From: Deltaproteobacteria bacterium
GTDB lineage: Bacteria; Bdellovibrionota_C; UBA2361; OMII01
Assembly: GCA_947467385.1 (NCBI GenBank)
Contig: CANIHJ010000017.1
Span: 1 to 32,117, forward strand
Direction of reading: 5' to 3'
Length of the DNA stretch: 32,117 nucleotides
The notes under the pieces were generated by a model. The model was not told where the DNA came from. It saw only the letters and a list, made by a program, of their open reading frames with translations, and ran no database searches. Positions 22,874 to 29,734 of the stretch are shown in pieces. Each line of letters starts with the position of its first letter. Positions within the stretch are counted from its first letter, which is position 1. The position numbers were made by a program, and so were the translations under genes.

Positions 22874-24328
22874 TTAATGACCCACAATCGCGCTTTCAAA
22901 ACCTAGTTTCTTTAGGCCAAACAATCCGAGCGGTCCTGTCTTCTCCTTCATGGATGCCGCAAGGGCCTCGTAGGCGCCCTCATTCCCCACCACCACAACG
23001 ACAAATTGTGAGGGATCCCAGCGAGTTTGGGCGACCTGCTGCACCCCTTGGGGGGAGACAGCCTCTATTTTTGGCAGGTAGGTCTGGTCGTAGTCCGCCG
23101 GGTACTTAAGAAGCTCCAGCCGCGCCTGCCTACCCGCGACATCAGCCGGGGTGTCGAAATTGAAGACGAACGAGTTTCGGATCGCCGCCTTCTTCTCCTG
23201 GATCTCACCCTCAGTTGGAGGCACTTGCTGCAGCCCCTGGAGGACTCCTATGGCCTCATCGATAGCCGGATAGACCGACTGCGCTTTGGTCTGCAGGAAA
23301 ACGTAATTCATCCCTTTCACGACGCCCGGAGAGATCCCCCCGTAGATGCCATACGAGAGGCCGAGCTCCGTCCGCACGCGCTCCATCAGGCGCGAGCCGA
23401 ATCCCGAAGAGCCGAAGACCTCGTTGAAGATGTCGATCTCGGGGTAGTCTGGGGTGAGGCGAGGCACGCCGAGCTGCCCAAGCTGCACCGTTGCCTGAGA
23501 AAACGGCAGCGAGATGAAGTACACGCCGGGAGTCGGCTGGAAATTAACTGGCGGTGGGGGCGGCAAGCTTGAGCCGCGGGCGCGCCAGGAGCCGAATTGC
23601 TGCTCGACGAGCTTCTCAACATGCTGCCGATCAATCCGGCCAGTGACTACTAGAATCGCTCCGTCCGGCCGTATGAACTTCTCATGCAGCGCCACGAGAC
23701 GGTCGCGAGATATCGCAGCCACGTCGCCCTCGAGCGCCACTCTTCCGTACGGGGTGTTTCCGTACACCAGCTGCAGGAACGCGACCGACACAACGGTTGA
23801 GGGGTCCTCCTTGCGCCGACGGATCGACTCAAGCGACTGCCCCTTCCATAACATGAGACGATCCGCCTCAAATCGCGGACGCAGCACGACGTCGGCAAAA
23901 AGCGGGAAGACACGATCAACATCGCTCGACAGGGAGGAGAACGCCACTGCCCCGAACTCCGTCGACATGCTGCTGCTCACGGTCGCGGCGAGCTTTTCAA
24001 GCTCAAGGTCGAGCGCATCCGCCGAAAGCTTCCCTGCCCCACCCTGGCGCATCTGGTCTCCCATCGCGCTGACCGATCCGGTTGGAACGTCGGGCGCCCA
24101 GAGCGAGCCGCCCCGAATGAGGAGTTTGCCTGTCACAATCGGAAGCTCGTCGTCCTTGAGGTAGAGTACCGTAAGGCCATTCTTCAGGGTCCAGCGCTCC
24201 GGCTGCACAGGCTTAAACGAGGCCACCTCTGCTACGCGCGGATCCTCCTTGTCGCCTACGAGCCAAGCGCATCCGGACACCGAGAAGAGGAGCGCGGCAA
24301 CACTGGCCTGCACGAGTTTCTGAATCAT
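22874..24328 (-). CDS. M16-family lipoprotein lacking the zinc motif
   Basis: A 484-residue protein with a lipoprotein signal ending 'SVSGC' (Cys20). It has the two M16 halves: 'RWTLKNGLTVLYLKDDELP' at the start, and the second-half signature 'RVRTELGLSYGIYGGISP' with the Arg/Tyr pair. Where active members have HxxEH, this protein reads 'TGSVSAMGDQM', so zinc binding and catalysis are probably lost. In mitochondrial processing peptidase and bacterial pairs such an inactive subunit partners an active one; the active paralogue is encoded 10 bases upstream in the same operon. Ribosome site AGGGGG about 6 bases before the ATG. Anchored at a membrane, probably outer. Confidence 0.9.
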   Translation of the reverse strand: MIQKLVQASVAALLFSVSGCAWLVGDKEDPRVAEVASFKPVQPERWTLKNGLTVLYLKDDELPIVTGKLLIRGGSLWAPDVPTGSVSAMGDQMRQGGAGKLSADALDLELEKLAATVSSSMSTEFGAVAFSSLSSDVDRVFPLFADVVLRPRFEADRLMLWKGQSLESIRRRKEDPSTVVSVAFLQLVYGNTPYGRVALEGDVAAISRDRLVALHEKFIRPDGAILVVTGRIDRQHVEKLVEQQFGSWRARGSSLPPPPPVNFQPTPGVYFISLPFSQATVQLGQLGVPRLTPDYPEIDIFNEVFGSSGFGSRLMERVRTELGLSYGIYGGISPGVVKGMNYVFLQTKAQSVYPAIDEAIGVLQGLQQVPPTEGEIQEKKAAIRNSFVFNFDTPADVAGRQARLELLKYPADYDQTYLPKIEAVSPQGVQQVAQTRWDPSQFVVVVVGNEGAYEALAASMKEKTGPLGLFGLKKLGFESAIVGH

Positions 24329-24338
24329 GACGGTCCCC

Positions 24339-25841
24339 CTACTTTTTGCGTTCGATCGTTGCGATTGTGCGAGACTCTGGCACGAGGTACTTGTCTGCGA
24401 CTTGGCGTATATCCGCGATCGACACCTTGCTCATGGCGTCATACCAGTCGACAGACGCCTTCCATGAACCAAAGACGAGCTCCGATGAAGCGAAATCGAG
24501 CGCGAGCGACTGGTTCGATTGCAGGTGCGCCAGGTACGTCATGCCGATAGAGCGCTTTGCAACATCGAGCTGCTCCTGGGTTGCGCCCGTCCGGCGAAAG
24601 CGGCTGATGACGGAGTCAAAAGCATTGATCACCTGCTCGGTCGTGTGCGGAGCCTTGACCGTGGCGCTAAACATAAGCAGGTTCGGGTATGCGATTCCGG
24701 GGCCCTCGTCGTTGCCGATCGAGGCGGCGACCTGCTTTCGCTTCACAAGCTCGGTGTAGAGCGGAGAGATCTTGCTCCCGGCCAGAATCTCGGCCATGAC
24801 CGAAATGGGCGCATCATCCGGATCCGGATAGTTTGGCTTGCGGTACGCAACGATCACCTCAGGCGAGGCCGCCATCGTGAGCTGAATCCTGCGCTCCCCT
24901 TCCTGCAGCCCCTCGGCATCGATGTCGCGTGCCACCGGCGCGCCCTTGGGCAGCCTGCCGAAGTACTCCTCAATGACCTTCATGTCCTCGTCAGGATTGA
25001 GCTTGCCGACGACGCTCACGACCATGTTCGAAGGCACATAGTAGCGCTTACGGAACTCCTCAAGCCTGGTCGCAGTGAGCGATCGGATATCGTGCTCGTA
25101 GCCAATGACAGGGGCTCGGTATGGGTGGCGCTGGTACGCCACGCCGAGAAGGAGCTCGTAGAGGCGCCCCCCTGGATCATCCTCGAAGCGCATGCGGCGC
25201 TCCTCAAGCACGACATCCCGCTCCTGGTAAAACTGCCGCATGACCGGATTGAGCAGCCGATCCGACTCCATCTCACACCAGAACTCGAAGGCGGACCGCG
25301 GCAGGTTAACGAAGTACTTGGTGTACTCCTTATCGGTCGTGGCGTTTTGTCCCGTCGCGCCCTGCTTCTCGTAGCGGCGCGTAAAGTCGTCCGAGATCCA
25401 TATAGACCTCAACTCCTTGTGAATCTCGTCCCACTCCTTTTGCTGCTCCGGTGAGAGGGACTGCGCGGCGCTAGACTCAGCCGCCAGCTCCTCCAGACGC
25501 GCCAGGAGCTTCCGCTCGCGCCCATAGTCCTTGGTTCCGACCGTATCGCTTCCCTTGAAGGCCATGTGCTCAAAGATGTGGGAGATGCCGGTCTCGCCCA
25601 CAACCTCGTCGCTGCCACCCACCCGAACCACGACCGCGCCAGAGAAAACAGGCGCCTCCCCGCGGTTGTACAGGATGACACGCAGCCCATTCTTGAGCGT
25701 GTAGGTCCTTACCTTGGAGGCCATCTCGGCAAGAGCGCTCGTTGAGTCGCTCGACTGGGCCTGGCTGGCCTGGGGCAGGAGGCCGAGGGAAAGCATGAGC
25801 ACTAGGCCTAGGATCTGGCGCATGACTCGTCTGGATTGCAT
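24339..25841 (-). CDS. M16 zinc metallopeptidase, active subunit
   Basis: A 500-residue protein with a signal peptide (about 1-28, ending SQAQ). Zinc motif HxxEH is 'HIFEH' (His88, Glu91, His92) and the third ligand is Glu214 in 'QERDVVLEE'. That puts 121 residues between them rather than the usual 76, because of an extra helical insert ('GRERKLLARLEELAAES', about 107-155). 'GVAYQRHPYRAPVIGY' and 'RKRYYVPSNMVVSVVG' follow, and 'FSATVKAPHTTEQV' belongs to the second half. The family degrades peptides in a closed chamber formed by two halves. It probably works in the periplasm with the lipoprotein subunit encoded next. Ribosome site GAGGG about 7 bases upstream. Confidence 0.93.
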   Translation of the reverse strand: MQSRRVMRQILGLVLMLSLGLLPQASQAQSSDSTSALAEMASKVRTYTLKNGLRVILYNRGEAPVFSGAVVVRVGGSDEVVGETGISHIFEHMAFKGSDTVGTKDYGRERKLLARLEELAAESSAAQSLSPEQQKEWDEIHKELRSIWISDDFTRRYEKQGATGQNATTDKEYTKYFVNLPRSAFEFWCEMESDRLLNPVMRQFYQERDVVLEERRMRFEDDPGGRLYELLLGVAYQRHPYRAPVIGYEHDIRSLTATRLEEFRKRYYVPSNMVVSVVGKLNPDEDMKVIEEYFGRLPKGAPVARDIDAEGLQEGERRIQLTMAASPEVIVAYRKPNYPDPDDAPISVMAEILAGSKISPLYTELVKRKQVAASIGNDEGPGIAYPNLLMFSATVKAPHTTEQVINAFDSVISRFRRTGATQEQLDVAKRSIGMTYLAHLQSNQSLALDFASSELVFGSWKASVDWYDAMSKVSIADIRQVADKYLVPESRTIATIERKK

Positions 25842-25940
25842 ACCGTAGCCCTCTGTCCGGGGAAAACGTAGTCGGTCGGCGAAACACTACCGGGTGGCCC
25901 GAAAAGAGACAAGACGAGAGGATGCGCAGCCCGGGCAGCG

Positions 25941-27086
25941 CTACTGCACGAGTGGCAGCACCAGGCTCACTATTGAGCCGCCGCCCTCGCGATGCTGAAA
26001 GCCGAGCCGCCCGCCGTTGATGGCCGCGAAGTGGTTGGCTATTGGAAGCCCGAGACCAGAGCCCTGCTGCTCAAACTTCCTCCGGCCGATCTGGCCGAAG
26101 ATACCGGTAGCCTCCTGAAGCGAATTGAGGTCGATGCCGATGCCCCTATCTTTGACGTGAAGCCAGAGACTATTGCTCTCGCGCTGCACCGAGATCTGGG
26201 CCACGCGTTCCGCGGAAGAAAACTTGATGGCGTTCGACACCAGACGGTCGAGGCAATCTACGATCTGCGACTCGACAACCCTTACATGCGCGCCGCCGGA
26301 CTGGTCCTCAACGACAACTTTCGCTCCCTCGCGCTGGTAATCGTACCCACGGCTGTCCATGAAGTTGGTCAGAAGCTCGACCACCGACATGTCGCGCGCG
26401 GTGTTGTTAAATGCCTGCTCCGCAAGCCCCACCTCTATCTGCTGCAGCGTCATGAAGTCGTTAACGAGCTTCTGCAGCCGCCCTCCCCCGTTCTTGATCG
26501 CCTCAAGGAGCGTCTGAACCTTCTCGTCCCCCAGCTCCTTGCGGTGATCGAGTAAGAGCTCCACCCCGGTGTTGATGGCGAGCAGCGGAGTCCTAAACTC
26601 GTGGCTGAGGGTGTGAATGATGCCTTTTCGAAGGTTGGAGTTCGACTCCTCGGACGGGTGGGCAGGCAGGAGCGAGACCGAGATTGTGCGCCGCACGGCG
26701 TCGATGAAGGTCCTGTCGTCGGCCGTCTTTTGCATAAACGAGAACGGCTCAAGGGCCTGGTGGTAGCGAATTCTCACGAGCGTTGGGGCGATCGTTAGGA
26801 CAACGATCGGGACCTGCGCCGTTGTCGGGGTGCGCCGCACGAACTCCACAAGGTGCTCATCTTCGAAGCTGTCGAAAACCTCGTCGCACAAGATGACATC
26901 GAACTGGGTCGCCTGGATCTTCTCACGCACCGCCTTCATGTCCGAGACAACAACCGACTTAAAGCCGCTCTCGTTCAGGAGCCTTCCTCGCCGCTCGCCA
27001 GCCGCAGCATCAGCGTCCACCACGAGAACGCGCGGGATCGCTAATAACCCGTTAACAGAATAGGGGGCTGTCTCGTCTCTTGACAT
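25941..27086 (-). CDS. histidine kinase with N-terminal receiver domain
   Basis: A 381-residue cytoplasmic protein with no membrane segment. Receiver domain 18-135: acidic pair Asp24/Asp26 ('VVDADA'), phosphoacceptor Asp68 ('DVILCDEVF'), Thr98 ('VVLTIA') and Lys120 ('FMQKTAD'). HisKA domain: 'HTLSHEFRTPLLAIN' with His162. ATPase domain: N-box 'RLVSNAIKFSS', G1 'DRGIGID', G2 'GSGLGLPIA'. So all kinase motifs are intact. The signal is taken in through the receiver, so it probably acts downstream of another kinase. No response regulator is nearby. GGGAGAGG lies about 6 bases before ATG 27086. Divergent from fabD, 99 bases upstream of the M16 pair. Confidence 0.92.
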   Translation of the reverse strand: MSRDETAPYSVNGLLAIPRVLVVDADAAAGERRGRLLNESGFKSVVVSDMKAVREKIQATQFDVILCDEVFDSFEDEHLVEFVRRTPTTAQVPIVVLTIAPTLVRIRYHQALEPFSFMQKTADDRTFIDAVRRTISVSLLPAHPSEESNSNLRKGIIHTLSHEFRTPLLAINTGVELLLDHRKELGDEKVQTLLEAIKNGGGRLQKLVNDFMTLQQIEVGLAEQAFNNTARDMSVVELLTNFMDSRGYDYQREGAKVVVEDQSGGAHVRVVESQIVDCLDRLVSNAIKFSSAERVAQISVQRESNSLWLHVKDRGIGIDLNSLQEATGIFGQIGRRKFEQQGSGLGLPIANHFAAINGGRLGFQHREGGGSIVSLVLPLVQ

Positions 27087-27166
27087 CGTGACCTCTCCCT
27101 AGAATTATCGGCTGCCGGCCGCCAAGCCTTTACGTATGCGGTCGATGTGTTTTTGAGAGGCTCTAT

Positions 27167-28102
27167 ATGTCTGCTATCTTTGCGCTTTTTCCAGGTCAAG
27201 GTTCCCAGAAGGTCGGCATGGGGAAAGACCTTTTTGATACCTTCGACGCCGCCAAGGAGCTCTTTGTCCAGGCCGACAGGGCGCTTGGCTTCGAGTTGTC
27301 GAAGATCTGCTTCGAGGGCCCCTCGGACAAGCTCACGCTCACAGAGATTGCGCAGCCAGCAATCCTGACGGTCAGCACTATCTGCTTTCGGCTCGCGCAG
27401 GCCCAGCCAGGCACTGCCGGCAACACCATCGTCGCTGCCGCAGGCCACTCGCTGGGCGAGTACTCGGCGCTCGTTGCCGCCGAGGCGCTCACGTTTGAGG
27501 ATGCGGTGCGCCTGGTAAACAAGCGCGGCAAGTACATGCAGGAGGCTGTGCCCGTCGGCACCGGCAAGATGGTTGCAGTGCTTGGCAAGGAGGTTGCAGA
27601 GATCGAGGCAGCCCTCGATCCATCAGGCGCTGAAGTCGCCCAGATCGCAAACATCAACGCACCTGGCCAGATCGTCGTGGCCGGCTCCGTTGCAGGCGTC
27701 GACGCGTTCGTCGGCCGCCTTGGCACGGCCAAGGTAATTGAGCTTCCCGTAAGCGCGCCGTTCCATTGCAGCCTTATGAAGCCAGCCGAGGAGAAGCTTC
27801 GGGGCGACCTGGCAAAGATAACGATCAAGAAGCCGAAGTTTCCCGTCTTTCAGAACTTCACGGCAGCCGCCACGGAAGACGTGGAGGTGATTCGCGAAAA
27901 CCTCGCCCTGCAGGTATGCGGCCGCGTGCGCTGGGTGGAGTGCGTTGAGAACGCCCTGGCACAAAAGGCCCCGCAAGCGGTGTGGGAGTACGGAGCGGGA
28001 AACGTCCTTACCGGGCTCGTGAAGCGCATCAACAGCTCAATTGCTCGCGTGAATATCGACTCGCCCGGCGCGGTGTCGAGCTTGAGCGGCAAGGCCGCCT
28101 AG
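27167..28102 (+). CDS. fabD: malonyl-CoA:ACP transacylase
   Basis: A 311-residue protein, the usual length. It transfers malonate from CoA to acyl carrier protein for fatty-acid elongation. 'LFPGQGSQKVGMG' (7-19), 'AGHSLGEYSAL' with nucleophile Ser95, 'NKRGKYMQEA' with Arg120, 'VSAPFHCSLM' with catalytic His200, and 'EYGAGNVLTGLVKRI' near the end are all present. Its usual partners fabH, fabG and acpP are not adjacent here. GAGGC lies six bases before the ATG. It is divergent from the kinase gene over 80 bases and convergent with trhO. A C-terminal tail (SSLSGKAA) is not conserved. Confidence 0.95.
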   Translation: MSAIFALFPGQGSQKVGMGKDLFDTFDAAKELFVQADRALGFELSKICFEGPSDKLTLTEIAQPAILTVSTICFRLAQAQPGTAGNTIVAAAGHSLGEYSALVAAEALTFEDAVRLVNKRGKYMQEAVPVGTGKMVAVLGKEVAEIEAALDPSGAEVAQIANINAPGQIVVAGSVAGVDAFVGRLGTAKVIELPVSAPFHCSLMKPAEEKLRGDLAKITIKKPKFPVFQNFTAAATEDVEVIRENLALQVCGRVRWVECVENALAQKAPQAVWEYGAGNVLTGLVKRINSSIARVNIDSPGAVSSLSGKAA

Positions 28103-28150
28103 CCTGAGCTACCGGGCAGCTAGCCGAAACCTGCTTGTTGCAGAGTAGCG

Positions 28151-29038
28151 CTACGCCGCCTTTCGCCGCAGGTGATACGCACAGTTCTTGGAGCAGCTAT
28201 TCCTGTCGTGCAGAGGCTTGCAGTGATGGCAGATCACGGCCTCCTTGCCGCAGTTGCCGCACGAAATCTTTTCCTGGGCCGGATTCCCGCAGTGCGGGCA
28301 CAGGCTGTAGCGCTTGCTCGGCTGAAGATTGCTGTCCACCGCCACGCGATGATCGAACACAAAGCATTCTCCGCGAAAAAACCCGTCTGGATACTCCTCT
28401 AGGTAGCGCAGGATTCCGCCCTGAAGCTGGTACACCTCGTCGAAACCAAGCCGCTTCATCTCAGGCACGGCCTTCTCACACCGAATGCCCCCAGTGCAGA
28501 ACATGAGCAGCTTCTTGTCCTTGGAAAAGCCGGCCTGCTCAACGTATCCCTGAAAATCGCTAAATTTCTTGATGCGAGGGTCGACGGCTCCCTCAAAGGT
28601 CCCCACCTCAACTTCGTAGTCGTTTCGGGTGTCGAGGAGCACCACATCCGGATCGGACGCTATCAACTCGTGCCACTCCTTCGGCGTGAGGTGGGTCCCC
28701 GCGGATTCCTCGGACTTAATCGAGAGATCCTTCGTCGTTATTATCTCTTGGCGCACGTCGACCTTGAACCGCGCAAACGGAATCTTTTCGGCGATGGATT
28801 CCTTGAACTCAAGGTCAGGGTCAGACACGATCGTCCGCACGAGCTCCTTCGCGTCCGCGATAACTTGCGGCGAGCCTGCTATGGTCGCGTTAAGGCCTTC
28901 CGCCCCAAGCACGACGAGTCCCTTGAGGCCTCGAGCCGCGGCAAAGCCCTCAAGCTCGCGCTTGGCTGCTTGGACGCCTTCCTCAGAGAATGAGGCGAAC
29001 TTGTAGAATGCCGCTATCGATACCGGCTGCGTATCCAT
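28151..29038 (-). CDS. trhO: tRNA uridine(34) hydroxylase TrhO (rhodanese family, UPF0176)
   Basis: A 295-residue protein. The N-terminal acylphosphatase-like domain ('IAAFYKFASF', 'GAEGLNATIAG') is followed by a rhodanese domain: 'VVLLDTRNDYEVEVGTFEGAVDP' in outline, and the active loop 'MFCTGGIRCEKA' with catalytic Cys181. A C-terminal Cys-rich zinc domain (Cys247, 250, 260, 263, 270, 273, 282, 286) follows, as in E. coli YceA. TrhO hydroxylates U34 to ho5U in some tRNAs. ATG 29038 has AAGGAG nine bases upstream; a longer in-frame start at 29194 adds a non-conserved stretch. It has its own upstream region shared with the FlgM-like gene. Confidence 0.93.
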   Translation of the reverse strand: MDTQPVSIAAFYKFASFSEEGVQAAKRELEGFAAARGLKGLVVLGAEGLNATIAGSPQVIADAKELVRTIVSDPDLEFKESIAEKIPFARFKVDVRQEIITTKDLSIKSEESAGTHLTPKEWHELIASDPDVVLLDTRNDYEVEVGTFEGAVDPRIKKFSDFQGYVEQAGFSKDKKLLMFCTGGIRCEKAVPEMKRLGFDEVYQLQGGILRYLEEYPDGFFRGECFVFDHRVAVDSNLQPSKRYSLCPHCGNPAQEKISCGNCGKEAVICHHCKPLHDRNSCSKNCAYHLRRKAA

Positions 29039-29360
29039 CGACCGTGACTCCTTTGCAGCCCAGCAATTTCCTGCGGCAGATTCTTGAAAGCCGCCTGTTC
29101 GAGGCCGCTGCAACGCCCTTAAATGTATCATCCACGCTAAGCTCAAGTAAACGTTGGGGAAGTCGGTTTGCGGGCGCATCTGTCCGGTCGTCACAAAAAA
29201 ATGTCCAGTCCTCTTAAGCTCCTAGGGACCCCAGGGCGGGCTACTTTGTGACTCAAAACCTCAAGCTTTTGTGAAAAGTGGCGTTATTAGCTGCATAGGA
29301 AGTGAGGCTCTCCCGCACGTTTTTTCGCGGCAAGCGCCTAGCCGACGTGGAGAAGTTGTT
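29039..29360. promoter_or_regulatory. divergent intergenic region with TTTGTGA boxes
   Basis: About 320 bases between trhO (minus) and the FlgM-like gene (plus), without a convincing coding frame. TTTGTGA occurs twice on the plus strand (29245-29251 and 29268-29274) and once inverted (TCACAAA, 29191-29197). TGTGA is the half-site of CRP/FNR-type regulators, but none of the three forms a full palindrome at the usual spacing. GGAGAAG about seven bases before 29361 is the ribosome site of the FlgM-like gene. Confidence 0.35.
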
Positions 29361-29552
29361 ATGAGTGATGATGAAAACAAGATATCTAACCCACCGCGCC
29401 GGAGGGGTCTGACCTCGCTTACCCTTGAGTGGCTCGCCGAAAAGTTTCGGCGCACTGAGCGCATCAAGGAAGCGCTGAACAAGGGCACCTACGAGGTCGA
29501 CTCTAGCAAGGTCGCTGAGGCGATGCTCAACAGCGAACAGCAGCACAAGTAA
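29361..29552 (+). CDS. small FlgM-like (anti-sigma-28) protein
   Basis: A 63-residue protein. The C-terminal half 'RIKEALNKGTYEVDSSKVAEAML' matches the FlgM sigma-28-binding pattern (I..AI..G.Y.VD..K.AE.ML). The N-terminal half (MSDDENKISNPPRRRGLTS, then 'LEWLAEKFRRTE') is basic and probably disordered except for one helix. FlgM proteins bind FliA/sigma-28 until exported through the flagellar hook. No flagellar gene is in this window, so it could regulate another sigma factor or be a stand-alone relic. ATG 29361 is chosen because GGAGAAG lies about seven bases upstream; an in-frame start at 29271 has none. Length is shorter than usual FlgM (about 90-100). Confidence 0.7.
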   Translation: MSDDENKISNPPRRRGLTSLTLEWLAEKFRRTERIKEALNKGTYEVDSSKVAEAMLNSEQQHK

Positions 29553-29606
29553 GCCACCACAAACCAACTCGCGTTTTAGTTCGGCTGTTTTAGAACATCA
29601 TTCAGG

Positions 29607-29632
29607 GCCTATCACTAGGCACTTCGATGCCT
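29607..29632 (+). other. two mutually exclusive hairpins between FlgM-like gene and kup
   Basis: GCCTA (29607-29611) pairs with TAGGC (29616-29620), and AGGCA (29617-29621) pairs with TGCCT (29628-29632). The two stems share 29617-29620, so only one can form. A pyrimidine tract (CTCTCGCTCTCTCTCCCCC) follows. It could be a weak terminator for the FlgM-like gene or a switch in a kup leader. Confidence 0.35.
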
Positions 29633-29680
29633 CTCGCTCTCTCTCCCCCTGCTTTCCTCCAGCCACCCCTGTTTTTCTGA

Positions 29681-29696
29681 AGTGGTAAGTACCACT
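29681..29696 (+). promoter_or_regulatory. inverted repeat upstream of kup, operator-like
   Basis: AGTGGTA, two bases, TACCACT: a perfect 7-2-7 palindrome ending 38 bases before the kup ATG. TATTCC follows at once and may be part of the -10 region. Position and symmetry fit a dimeric repressor site. No regulator gene is identifiable. Confidence 0.45.
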
Positions 29697-29734
29697 ATTC
29701 CCATCCTAAGTAGTGGAGGATCCTAGCCACCGCC

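Noticed and set aside
24519-25454. A 311-codon open frame on the plus strand
   Set aside because: It is antisense to the active M16 gene, whose frame carries the HIFEH motif and signal peptide. The product is Arg/His-rich without recognisable domains, as expected from a mirrored GC-rich coding frame.
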